A DNA stretch of 64,000 bases from Perspicuibacillus lycopersici (GTDB taxonomy: Bacteria; Bacillota; Bacilli; Bacillales; Caldibacillaceae), in NCBI RefSeq assembly GCF_025660475.1, contig NZ_JAOUSF010000001.1, positions 744,001-808,000 on the forward strand. The letters are read 5' to 3'. A program made the position numbers and the translations under genes. Of this stretch, positions 1 through 8,430 are shown in pieces. Under the pieces are notes generated by a model. It saw only the letters and a list, made by a program, of their open reading frames with translations, made no database searches and was not told the origin of the DNA. Each line of letters starts with the position of its first letter. The stretch's first letter is position 1.

Positions 1-194
1 ATTACCAGCATCGTTAACAATAAATAGGTGGGTAACACTTGGTTCCTGTTAGCATATAACGCCACATAAAGTGCAAATACAAATACAATATTTGAAACTA
101 CAAATAAGACGCTCGAAGCCAAAATCCAATAAACATAGTTTACAAATGTATACATTTTTCCATCGACAAATTCCTTGTTGTCTTTATTTTTCAT
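1..194 (-). CDS. YesL-like (DUF624) membrane protein, partial at the window edge
   Basis: The reading frame stays open to the left edge, giving 64 N-terminal residues. The start is an ATG preceded by GGAG at good spacing; an in-frame ATG six bases earlier lies too close to that GGAG. The visible part has a short polar N-terminus (FVDGKMYTFVNYVYW) followed by one long hydrophobic segment and the beginning of another. This resembles YesL/DUF624 proteins, small multi-pass membrane proteins often found beside sugar ABC transporters and glycosidases in Bacillales. It lies about 115 bases downstream of the GH43-like gene on the same strand, so it may be the last gene of that transcript. The family assignment is by resemblance and context; the role of YesL proteins is not established. 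Confidence 0.6.
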   Translation of the reverse strand, partial: MKNKDNKEFVDGKMYTFVNYVYWILASSVLFVVSNIVFVFALYVALYANRNQVLPTYLLLTMLV

Positions 195-308
195 CAACAT
201 TCACTCCTACAGGCTTAAAAGAAATTTGTCCCAAAAGGAGCCAATCCCCATAAAAGTGCAAAAAATATAATTGGGTATGGCCACAATATTTGGGACAATT
301 CCTTTTCG

Positions 309-1364
309 TTATTTCAACTCGGATAGCTCCCATTCATCTTGCCATCTTATCGTGACATTGTAGTTATCATCAATTTCTAATGGCAGCCATATATGTAGTG
401 ACTTACCTAATTCATCAGGTGTCCAACGGTCACCTATATAAATAAATTTTCCATTTTTTTTATCTATTGGTAATACAAATGTGCTTTGTGAATGAAAAGT
501 AGTTTTATCATCATCCCCAACACAAGGGTCACCTATTGTTTGGTAGTCTCCTAATGGCTTATCTGCTATTGCATATTCTGCTTGGTTCGGTTTCCAGCCT
601 GTACAAGCTGAAGAAATGATATAATATTTCTCTTTATATTTGAATGGCGTCGGTGCTTCTCTCATCTTACGAATAAATTGCCTTGACCAAACCTCTCCCA
701 AATTCTTTTCTGTGCATTGTGGTCTTACTCTATCTGGATCATCTGGTAGGTCAACCCATGTATAATCCGAATTTAGTCGGACAATGTACAACGTCCAATT
801 ACCTTCTGATGCATAATAAACATATGCATCGTTAACTCCATCTCCATTGGAATCAACATCATCTACAAATACATGCATGTCCCGAAAGGAATTTCCTAAT
901 TCTTCTTCATTAGTATGCTTGTCAAAGCCATTTTCTGGTTGAAAAAGAACCGGTCGATCGTAAAATAAAAACGTAAAAGGACCTGTTGGACTATCACTAA
1001 TAGCCACACCTGCACTTGAAAAAGCATAACCGGAGCGTTCTGCATGCATCCACATTACGAATTTTTTCGTTTTGGTATTGTAGATAACTTTAGGTCTCTC
1101 TACTCTACCGTTGTTCTTCCCTTGTAATTCTTCCGGCATATCTTCTTGTCTTAAAGCTGTTCCTTCATATTTCCAATTATATAAATCTGTAGAAGAATAA
1201 CAGCTTACTCCTACATTATTAAGATACCCTTCGGAGTTATCTTCCCCATACCAGTAATAGATACCTTCATGTACAAGAATTCCTCCACCATGTGCACTAA
1301 TATGCTTTCCGCGATTATCATTCCAAAGCTGTCCTGGTTTAAATGTTGAATACGTAACGGTCAT
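309..1364 (-). CDS. GH43-like glycoside hydrolase, cytoplasmic
   Basis: A 351-residue protein without signal peptide, so probably intracellular. The N-terminal signature HGGGILVHEGIYYWYGED, followed by GVSCYSSTDLYNWKYEG, ERPKVIYN, FVMWMH and VAISDSPTGPF, is typical of five-bladed beta-propeller GH43 enzymes, in particular the branch that includes exo-beta-1,3-galactanases. RDMHVFVDDVD resembles the blade that carries the transition-state Asp; the acid candidate is within EAPTPFKYKEKYYII. A clear general base near the N-terminus is not obvious, and some GH43 subfamilies are known to lack the usual one. An AGG-rich ribosome binding site (GGGAGG) precedes the ATG. The gene follows the lipoprotein binding-protein gene of locus A, so the enzyme probably acts on sugars brought in by that transporter. 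Exact substrate unknown. Confidence 0.75.
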   Translation of the reverse strand: MTVTYSTFKPGQLWNDNRGKHISAHGGGILVHEGIYYWYGEDNSEGYLNNVGVSCYSSTDLYNWKYEGTALRQEDMPEELQGKNNGRVERPKVIYNTKTKKFVMWMHAERSGYAFSSAGVAISDSPTGPFTFLFYDRPVLFQPENGFDKHTNEEELGNSFRDMHVFVDDVDSNGDGVNDAYVYYASEGNWTLYIVRLNSDYTWVDLPDDPDRVRPQCTEKNLGEVWSRQFIRKMREAPTPFKYKEKYYIISSACTGWKPNQAEYAIADKPLGDYQTIGDPCVGDDDKTTFHSQSTFVLPIDKKNGKFIYIGDRWTPDELGKSLHIWLPLEIDDNYNVTIRWQDEWELSELK

Positions 1365-1402
1365 CCTCTTGAACCTCCCGTTCTATCTTTCATATACTTA
1401 AT

Positions 1403-1452
1403 AAAGGAAGAAGTAGCAAATGACAAAGTAGGCATCTGCTACTACATTCCTT
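1403..1452 (-). terminator. Intergenic stem-loop between binding protein and GH43 genes
   Basis: AGTAGCA (1412-1418) pairs with TGCTACT (1437-1443), flanked by AAAGGA/TCCTTT that can extend the stem. It lies just after the binding-protein stop codon. No strong T-run follows, so it may be a partial terminator or an mRNA-stabilising hairpin that raises expression of the binding protein over the downstream enzyme. This is inference from position. Confidence 0.5.
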
Positions 1453-2879
1453 TATTCTGCTGATTCTTCTTCAATCCCTAAATCAACACCATTGTTTTTG
1501 AAGTCTTCAAGTTCCGCTTGAATTTGTGGATCGATAGCTTCTAAACCACTTTGTACAGTAGTAGCTCCTGAAGCAATTTGACTAAAGAAATCATTAAATA
1601 TAGTATTAATGTTTTCGAATCCACGAATTAAGTTGATCTTCGTATTATCGTTTAACATCATAGCGTATTCTACAGATTCTTCGTCTCCAGCTGTTCCTTC
1701 ATATTCCTCACGTAACCATCTGGACCAATCTTCTTCTGTACCAATATCATTGATTGCATCCCAGATAAATACTTTGTCTTCAGGATTTTCGACTGTTGCA
1801 AGCATTACTTCTAAAGATTCTTCATAACCATAGGAAATCGGCGTATCATTCGATGGGCCAGAAGGGAATGGTAAGAATCCATATTCATCCTGCATTCTTC
1901 CTTCTGTTAAATAACTCCCTGCAATCCACCACTCACCAGAAACCATACCAATCGTACCATTAGCAAATTCTGTATATCGGAAATCCCAATTTGCACCTTC
2001 GAACCAATCTCTTAAAACATTTGATTTATTTTGACTAAAATCTTGATAAAATTCTAGTGCTTCAATAACCCTGTCATCATTCATATTAATATCGATTCCA
2101 TCATCATTTTTAATAATTGATTCATATCCGTTACTATAAATCAATTTCCATGGTAGGTTTTCAGATGCAAATCCATAAATATCTGTTTCTCCATCATTAT
2201 TTGTATCCTTCGTAGCCATTTCAGCTACTTCTACAAGCTTATCCCAAGTCCATTCGCCATTCTCATACAGTTCATATAAGTTTGGCAATCCTAGTTCATC
2301 GAATAATGTTTTATTCCAGAAAATTCCGTCACGGGTACTGATTGTACTAGCTGTACCTGCCTTAAGTGAATACGTTTTTCCTTTATACTTACTTGCTTCT
2401 GTAGCTGATTTCACCCATTTAGGATCGTTATAATCAATAACACCTACATCACTAACAGGATAAACAATTCCATTATCCACTAAATTTGGGTAGAAATTAG
2501 GAGTTAATAAATATACAATATCACCTACTGGATCCCCAGCTAATGTTGTACGAATGTAGTTACCTACATAATCATCCCAACCAATTTCTTTTGATTCGAA
2601 AGTAAAATTCCATTTTTCTTCTAGCATTTCAATTCTGTCATTCCATTTTTCCATGATTTCACTTGCATTTGGATCAATTTCTCGCAACCATGGTGCTGCC
2701 CAAGTAAGGGTCATTCCACCAAAGTCCTTCTCTGGTAATTCCTCTACCGCTTCTGGGGCATTCGCTTCAGGATCCTTATCCTTTTCGCCATCGCCTGCAG
2801 CTTGATCATCGCCATTACATCCAACTAATGCTGCGGATAATCCTAAAATACCAATTAAGCTTAGAAATTTTTTCTTCAT
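1452..2879 (-). CDS. Sugar ABC transporter lipoprotein, substrate-binding (family 1)
   Basis: A 475-residue lipoprotein: positively charged start MKKKF, hydrophobic segment and lipobox LVGC (Cys21), then an acidic linker and an extracellular solute-binding domain (MTLTWAAPWLREIDPNA; NKTLFDELGLPN; GEWTWDKLVEVAEMA, the usual SBP_bac_1 pattern). It would be anchored to the outer face of the membrane and deliver an oligosaccharide to a MalF/MalG-type permease pair, most likely the pair at 3326-5284. It is separated from those genes by a terminator-like hairpin and about 450 bases, so it probably has its own promoter. A GGGAGG site precedes the ATG. The substrate cannot be read from sequence; the neighbouring GH43-like enzyme suggests a plant- or algal-type oligosaccharide. 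Confidence 0.88.
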   Translation of the reverse strand: MKKKFLSLIGILGLSAALVGCNGDDQAAGDGEKDKDPEANAPEAVEELPEKDFGGMTLTWAAPWLREIDPNASEIMEKWNDRIEMLEEKWNFTFESKEIGWDDYVGNYIRTTLAGDPVGDIVYLLTPNFYPNLVDNGIVYPVSDVGVIDYNDPKWVKSATEASKYKGKTYSLKAGTASTISTRDGIFWNKTLFDELGLPNLYELYENGEWTWDKLVEVAEMATKDTNNDGETDIYGFASENLPWKLIYSNGYESIIKNDDGIDINMNDDRVIEALEFYQDFSQNKSNVLRDWFEGANWDFRYTEFANGTIGMVSGEWWIAGSYLTEGRMQDEYGFLPFPSGPSNDTPISYGYEESLEVMLATVENPEDKVFIWDAINDIGTEEDWSRWLREEYEGTAGDEESVEYAMMLNDNTKINLIRGFENINTIFNDFFSQIASGATTVQSGLEAIDPQIQAELEDFKNNGVDLGIEEESAE

Positions 2880-3104
2880 ACATACCCTCCCTTTTTATGT
2901 AAAGCTTTGTGAAATTATATGAAAAAAGTTATAGAATAGGATTCATCTTCCAGCACTAAATCCTTTTAGTTTATTATAATTCCTTGATTCGTTATCTAAT
3001 TCCATTACAGATTCTTATATTAATCATAATAAAGTGACTTCACCAATCTATTATTCTATTATATCTGTCATTCGGCAGAAATGTATTTACCGCTACCGCA
3101 GTTT

Positions 3105-3117
3105 TTAAAGCGCTTAC
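3105..3117. promoter_or_regulatory. Possible LacI/CcpA-type operator upstream of the binding-protein gene
   Basis: TTAAAGCGCTTAC resembles the catabolite-responsive element core (AAAGCGCTT) but lacks the conserved G of the left half. It lies in the 446-base gap between 2880 and 3325, which otherwise shows only AT-rich sequence, a likely promoter for the binding-protein gene and a terminator-like hairpin. Weak evidence. Confidence 0.35.
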
Positions 3118-3280
3118 TTTTTAAGCCTCATAATTTATCTAAAAATGTTTTATAGGAAGAATACCTTTATTATATATTAAAATAATTGTGTAGTAATTTA
3201 ATTTTTAACAGAATTAAGAAATTTATAAATAAACCATTTCTAAACTTTTTCCATAATCATTTCACAAATAAATATTAGCT

Positions 3281-3319
3281 TACTCTATCAGCAAAAGAAG
3301 TACTTCCGCCAATAGAGTA
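3281..3319 (-). terminator. Stem-loop after the locus A permease genes
   Basis: TACTCTAT (3281-3288) pairs with ATAGAGTA (3312-3319), with an inner GGAAGTACTTC palindrome. It sits directly downstream of the minus-strand permease stop codon and is followed by AT-rich sequence. Probable end or attenuation point of the long locus A operon. Confidence 0.5.
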
Positions 3320-3325
3320 GCATAA

Positions 3326-4315
3326 TTATCCAACAATACCTGAACGCTCAATACTTTCTACAAAATAACGTTGAGCAAATAAATATAAGACAAAAAGAGG
3401 GAAAATGACCAATATTGTACCTGTATTATTCATCATCGATGTTAATGCAGGACTAATAAAACTTAATTCACTTGAATATATATTGGCTGCAAGTGAGCCT
3501 AACCCACCAGACATCACTTTGAAATCGGATAAATATAGGCTGGAATAGAAGCTATCTGTCCACTGCCAAACAAATCCAAACAAGAAAACGGTGACTAAGA
3601 TGGGAACTGCGCTTGGTAGCATGACTTTATAAAACGTCTTAAACGCACTACAACCATCAATATAAGCAGCTTCCTCTAGTTCCACAGGCATTCCTTTAAA
3701 ATATTGGCGAAGTAAGAAAATATATAATCCATTTTTATAGCCTTGTGCAAAAATGGAGGTTAAAACAAATGGCCAAAGGGAATCCAATAAATTAATTCCT
3801 GGTTTTCCACTCATCATTTCGAACAACCCAAAAATATCAAAGAAACGGAAGTGTAAAAATAGTGGTAGCATTAACGTCATTGGTGGAACCAATAAACATA
3901 GAATAACAAGCATAAAGATTGTATTTTTAAAAGGAAACTTAAACCTTGCAAAACCATAGCCAACAATAGTGCAAGATGCCAATTGAAGAACGCTAGCAAT
4001 TAAAGAAAGTGCCAATGTCCTACCAAAGGTTGCGGCATAGTCCATTCCAACGAAAGCATCTATATAATTTTGAAAAGTGATTTCTCTTGGGACATATTGG
4101 ACTGTTGCATCATATAGATCTGCCTCAGACATTAATGATACAGCAAACTTGGTTAATAGTGGCTGAAGGATAACAAAACAGATTCCAAAGATAATCACAA
4201 ATCGTACAAAGGACCAAGTTAATTTACTACCTTTTCGTGCAATTCCTCGGAAACGCTCTTGGATTGTTACATGGTTCGTATTTTTGTTAACAGATTTCTT
4301 GGCAATTAGCTCCAT
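3326..4315 (-). CDS. Sugar ABC transporter permease, MalG type (locus A, pair 1)
   Basis: About 329 residues with six predicted membrane segments. The cytoplasmic EAA loop reads LEEAAYIDGCSAFKTFYKVMLP, the coupling-helix motif for the ATPase. The C-terminus (YFVESIERSGIVG) is typical of CUT1-family MalG-like subunits. The start is placed at the ATG eight bases after an AGGAGG site rather than the GTG nine bases upstream. It is followed by a terminator-like hairpin and preceded by its MalF-like partner three bases from the candidate upstream start. It closely resembles the permease at 54222-55175 of locus B. No ATPase gene is nearby, so a shared MsmX-type ATPase encoded elsewhere is likely. 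Confidence 0.9.
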   Translation of the reverse strand: MELIAKKSVNKNTNHVTIQERFRGIARKGSKLTWSFVRFVIIFGICFVILQPLLTKFAVSLMSEADLYDATVQYVPREITFQNYIDAFVGMDYAATFGRTLALSLIASVLQLASCTIVGYGFARFKFPFKNTIFMLVILCLLVPPMTLMLPLFLHFRFFDIFGLFEMMSGKPGINLLDSLWPFVLTSIFAQGYKNGLYIFLLRQYFKGMPVELEEAAYIDGCSAFKTFYKVMLPSAVPILVTVFLFGFVWQWTDSFYSSLYLSDFKVMSGGLGSLAANIYSSELSFISPALTSMMNNTGTILVIFPLFVLYLFAQRYFVESIERSGIVG

Positions 4316-4327
4316 GATTGACACCTC

Positions 4328-5284
4328 CTATTGTTGGTATTTCGCAACCAGTTTTAATAAAATGGCTGACATAATAGCCAAAATAATGGCAATTGCTAAA
4401 AAGTATATCCATGCCATCGCTGATCCGAAGCCGAATTTTGATTGACTAAAAATAGTGGATTGAATCATACTCATCATTTCATTATCTGGGCTAGTAAAGG
4501 TATTAATTACTGTATAAACTGAATTAACAATAATTAATGGGCTAACCATCGGAAAGGTGATTTTCCAGAAATTCTCCCACGCAGTGGCTCCATCCATTGT
4601 CGACGCCTCATATAAGGAGAGTGGAATAGATTGTAAGCCTGCTAGAAATATTAATATTTGTACTCCAGAAGCAATTACAATTTCATAAATTTGGTCTACT
4701 GCAAGTACAATAAAGTTTATAAACATTGGTGGCATATTAATAGAAAATAATAGTTGCCTAAATTGCAGAAACTGGAGACCGGATCCCATCGCCCCTGCTG
4801 TTAACTCCTCTTCTGCTACTTGCTGTGCAGATGAAAGCAATAAATCCGATGTTTCCATCGATAAAATAATTCCAGAAGTTAAAATAACTGGTAGGAAAAA
4901 TATCGATCTAGCAAATCCTCTTCCCTTAAATTTTTGGTTTAATAAGCTAGCAGCAAAAAAGCTGAAAATGATAATAATTGGTACTTTCGTTACCATTTGT
5001 AAAATAGTAGTAATTAGCGATGGGATAAAGTTTGGATCCACTCTTAACACTTGGTTATAATTAGTTAATCCAACAAAATCCAGCGTATAACCTGTTGAAG
5101 TTACATTTAGATTGCTAAAACTATAAAGCAATGACTGAAATAGAGGAGTAATAAATAGCAAAATGAATCCTATTAAAAATGGACTGATAAATAAATATCC
5201 TAATCCTGCTCGTTGCTGCGATAAGGATAATGAAAAACCCTTACTCCCTTGTCCTTTTTTGTTTAACATTTTCCCTTTACTCAT
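4328..5284 (-). CDS. Sugar ABC transporter permease, MalF type (locus A, pair 1)
   Basis: A 318-residue multi-pass membrane protein. The first membrane segment (YLFISPFLIGFILLF) and the EAA loop LYEASTMDGATAWENFWKIT mark it as a CUT1 MalF-like subunit; the partner is the next gene. Between the third and fourth membrane segments there is an extra polar stretch (roughly residues 165-185) before NMPPMFINFIVLAVDQIY, comparable to a loop in the locus B paralogue. Its start overlaps the stop of the DUF5696 gene by four bases (ATGA), indicating translational coupling with that secreted protein. Confidence 0.9.
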   Translation of the reverse strand: MSKGKMLNKKGQGSKGFSLSLSQQRAGLGYLFISPFLIGFILLFITPLFQSLLYSFSNLNVTSTGYTLDFVGLTNYNQVLRVDPNFIPSLITTILQMVTKVPIIIIFSFFAASLLNQKFKGRGFARSIFFLPVILTSGIILSMETSDLLLSSAQQVAEEELTAGAMGSGLQFLQFRQLLFSINMPPMFINFIVLAVDQIYEIVIASGVQILIFLAGLQSIPLSLYEASTMDGATAWENFWKITFPMVSPLIIVNSVYTVINTFTSPDNEMMSMIQSTIFSQSKFGFGSAMAWIYFLAIAIILAIMSAILLKLVAKYQQ

Positions 5285-7791
5285 ATTGCTCGCTCCTCTA
5301 CTGCAAAGTCATTTGCCTTAATGACTATTCCATTGTAGTTCATATCAGTATTTGTATAATTAACGTAAACTTTCACATTATTTTCATATGTTACTTCATA
5401 TACATTTTCTTTAATTTGACGATGGTCTTTTATCGTCTTCCCATGAATAGCTTGTAATTTTGCATTTAATTCGTTGTATAATGTAGTTGCCTCTTCAATC
5501 CAGCCCTCATAATTAACGGAGTATAGATTCTCGTATTCTGTTTCCTTTAAAATCGCATTATCTGCATAAATCCATTCAAAATAAATTCCTGCTCCAGTCT
5601 CTATCGACTTTAATAATTCCTGTTGATAATCATCCGCTAAGTTTAATGGTTTTCCTGCATAATCAATATAGCCACGGATTACCATTTGATAAAATGGTAC
5701 CGTCTCATCAATTATCTTGTATCGATTGGAATCCATTGGTGCATTAACTATATCTGTTGTATATCCAAATGCATAAGCATTCGAATTATTTCCCATTAGT
5801 TGGAGATCAGCCTCTTGTAAAGTTTGCAGTGCCTCTACCGTATTTTGTACACTTCCTTGCCGATCAACAAAGTGTTTACTTGAAAAATCAGAAGATACAC
5901 TTGACGTTATTGTTCGTAAAGAAAGACCTGTAAGGCTATCCTTATTACTATCTTCCAGGAAGTTATTTACTAAATCTTTATAGTTGGAGGAGTTTAAAAT
6001 ATATTTAGTTTTTGTATCATCCTCTCCCATTCCAATCGTCTTCGTTGCAATATTATATTCGACTAATTTTGCTAAACTATTATCAAAGTATCTTGTACTT
6101 TGCTTACTCGATGAAAATCCATCAAATAATGTATCCTGATAAACATAGCCAAAATCAACATCCATGAACAGTGGAATTTTTTCTTCTTTTAAATAATCCT
6201 GAAATGACTTCATGGAGAGTTCTTTTTCTAAAGCATTGATAGTATTGACATTTTTTGGATAGGAATGATTTAGTCCCCCATTAAACCAGCCACTATACTT
6301 AACTTTGATATTATTTATCTGCTCATTTTTTAATTTCTCAATAAGCTCTTTCGTTTGATTATAGGAGGTCAATATCTCTGTCCCTTGATACGGTATCCCG
6401 AGAAACTTTTTCTTAATATTGACGGCTCCGATTACACCTAAATAAAATGGCAATTCCTCGTTGTCCACTTTTTCAGTGAAAACTCCTTGGTCCACTAAAT
6501 AGTTTTGATAATAGCTTGCCATTCCTGCATAAGATGCATTATCTCCGGATAAAAATCCATAGGTCACTCGAAAGTTTCCGTCATATGGTTTATCTTGATA
6601 TAGCTGTAAAACACCAGTTCCTGTCATACTGTCTAGTGAACTTTCCCCATTTGGCAAATAGTTAAATTCTGCAAAGCTTGTATTATAGGAGTTTGTTTTT
6701 CCAGCAACATCTCCATAAATACTTGCGTAGGATTCCCCATCTTCAATTACTGCTAGGTAAGCTTGATTTCCTTTTTTCAAACCGAAAACAGGCATTCTAG
6801 CCGATAAATCTTTATCCGAATGTGTAACGGTTTCATATTTTATTGTTTCATCTTCTCCATATACCTTTGCTACATAAGTCGTTGCCTGTGTTTTATTATT
6901 ATTAAAGTGAATAAGCGCTCCAGAGCCATCTGGTACAAAAATATAACCATCGTCAGTTAAATTTCCTGCTCCAAAAAATTCTAATAAACGAATTTCCGTC
7001 AATGGAAATGCTTCATTATATTCCACTTCATCTACAGGAATAGTTGCTACAAATTTATCTCCATCTAATGTGTACTCAACTGGAATCGTAAACACTGCAC
7101 CCGCCGTACTTTCTACACCGTTTGCTTCATTATCTGCAATATAATCCTCTAGCGTATAACCTGCTTCTGTAAAATATGTCTCTGCCTTCTTTTGTTTAAA
7201 TTCCGCTGATCCAGTTCGTAAAGAATAAACCGCTAATTCTTCATCCCTTTTGTAAATGGAATCAATCAATTCTTTACCCTCTTGATCCATTTTCTCAAGA
7301 AAGGATTCCATTCTTTCAATAGAAATGAAGTTAGGAATTAAATGGCCATCCACCTCTTTTCCTAATTTATAGATAACTTTTACACCATTTTCTATTTCTT
7401 CTGCCCCAGCCTGATTAATCGCCACACTATCAGTGTAGGAATTCATTGTTCCTTCCTGTGCTTTTGCATTGAAATACTTGATAAACAGCTGGGATTGTAA
7501 TTGATCTTTACTTACTCCTGTTGCAATTGCATCCTGTTCCTTATCCTTTGGATTGGAAAACCAAATATCACCGGTACTTTTTACTGTAATGGCAAATTCA
7601 AACGTATCCTTATTCATATAAAACGCTAAATCCTCATTCTCAACCATCAAGTCCATTTTTAATTTGTGAAGTTCTTGTTGGTTTTGTTCATTCGATTCTG
7701 CTGCTTCTACTGAATTCGGTAATGGCTTAGCAGTGGTTATGCTTACGAATACTAGGAGGACTATTAGCCCAGTTATAAGTATTTTCTTCAT
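5281..7791 (-). CDS. Large secreted DUF5696-type protein (locus A)
   Basis: An 836-residue protein with an N-terminal signal segment (KKILITGLIVLLVFVSITTA) and no lipobox, so it is either exported or held by an uncleaved anchor. The N-terminal part is rich in beta structure and contains GYIFVPDGSGALIHF; the C-terminal part has YSGWFNGGLNHSYP and a stretch FMDVDFGYVYQ, patterns that look like a TIM-barrel glycosidase-like domain. The same blocks (GYMFIPDGSGALIRF, YKGWSKGGLTGSLP) occur in the locus B paralogue at 56057-58312. I assign it to DUF5696 from memory; no activity is established. It is sandwiched between Yip1 and permease genes with overlapping or closely spaced ends, suggesting it works with the importer, for example in holding or processing glycans at the cell surface. 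Confidence 0.75.
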   Translation of the reverse strand: MKKILITGLIVLLVFVSITTAKPLPNSVEAAESNEQNQQELHKLKMDLMVENEDLAFYMNKDTFEFAITVKSTGDIWFSNPKDKEQDAIATGVSKDQLQSQLFIKYFNAKAQEGTMNSYTDSVAINQAGAEEIENGVKVIYKLGKEVDGHLIPNFISIERMESFLEKMDQEGKELIDSIYKRDEELAVYSLRTGSAEFKQKKAETYFTEAGYTLEDYIADNEANGVESTAGAVFTIPVEYTLDGDKFVATIPVDEVEYNEAFPLTEIRLLEFFGAGNLTDDGYIFVPDGSGALIHFNNNKTQATTYVAKVYGEDETIKYETVTHSDKDLSARMPVFGLKKGNQAYLAVIEDGESYASIYGDVAGKTNSYNTSFAEFNYLPNGESSLDSMTGTGVLQLYQDKPYDGNFRVTYGFLSGDNASYAGMASYYQNYLVDQGVFTEKVDNEELPFYLGVIGAVNIKKKFLGIPYQGTEILTSYNQTKELIEKLKNEQINNIKVKYSGWFNGGLNHSYPKNVNTINALEKELSMKSFQDYLKEEKIPLFMDVDFGYVYQDTLFDGFSSSKQSTRYFDNSLAKLVEYNIATKTIGMGEDDTKTKYILNSSNYKDLVNNFLEDSNKDSLTGLSLRTITSSVSSDFSSKHFVDRQGSVQNTVEALQTLQEADLQLMGNNSNAYAFGYTTDIVNAPMDSNRYKIIDETVPFYQMVIRGYIDYAGKPLNLADDYQQELLKSIETGAGIYFEWIYADNAILKETEYENLYSVNYEGWIEEATTLYNELNAKLQAIHGKTIKDHRQIKENVYEVTYENNVKVYVNYTNTDMNYNGIVIKANDFAVEERAI

Positions 7792-7803
7792 TTTATCCTC
7801 CTC

Positions 7804-8430
7804 CTAAAATCTAAATACGATTTCTTTATAGATGATGTAGAAAAAGCCAATAATTTGTTGAATGATACTTGTAAATAGTAATCCGATAAAAATCATTACT
7901 GCCATTCCAATAAGGATTCCCACTATTGTAAGTAATGTTTTCTTCATTGTGTATTGATGGGTGATCATCGTACTAAAAATCATCAGCCCAACGGTCCAAA
8001 TAATTGACAGTGTAAGAAAAAAGTAATACATTGATGCCTCTTCTAAGTTAAACAAATAGCTTAAAGGTATTAATGGTAAATTAATGATGACTAATGGTGT
8101 TAAAGAATAAGATGTCGCAATGACAATATCCTTAAATGTGCCTTCCCCGTCAGCCAGCGTTGTCAAACACCAGTTTGATATACACCATAACAGGAACGGT
8201 AATAATACACTAATAATCTCTAATATTAGATTTAATTCTTTAATATCATTCGTATTAAAAAGAAATGCAGTGTACTGCCTACGGATAACATACGTTAAAA
8301 TTAATATACCTGTAATTGTTAATGCGGCACTCAATGATCCTCGTTTTTCTCTTTTCAAATCCCAAAAGCCATCAAAAGGATGGAAAATGACATATAAACT
8401 ATAACGGAGTGTACTGATATATGTACTCAT
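7804..8430 (-). CDS. Yip1-like integral membrane protein (locus A)
   Basis: A 208-residue protein with about five membrane segments. The motifs FHPFDGFWDLKREKRGS near the N-terminus and LADGEGTFKDIVIATSYSLT in the middle are characteristic of bacterial Yip1/YIP1-family domains. It starts inside the stop codon of the NHL/TPR gene (ATGA overlap, 8427-8430), so the two are translationally coupled. The same domain is fused to the C-terminus of the NHL/TPR protein in locus B (58305-60341), strong evidence that the two proteins act as one complex. The molecular role is unknown. Confidence 0.8.
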   Translation of the reverse strand: MSTYISTLRYSLYVIFHPFDGFWDLKREKRGSLSAALTITGILILTYVIRRQYTAFLFNTNDIKELNLILEIISVLLPFLLWCISNWCLTTLADGEGTFKDIVIATSYSLTPLVIINLPLIPLSYLFNLEEASMYYFFLTLSIIWTVGLMIFSTMITHQYTMKKTLLTIVGILIGMAVMIFIGLLFTSIIQQIIGFFYIIYKEIVFRF

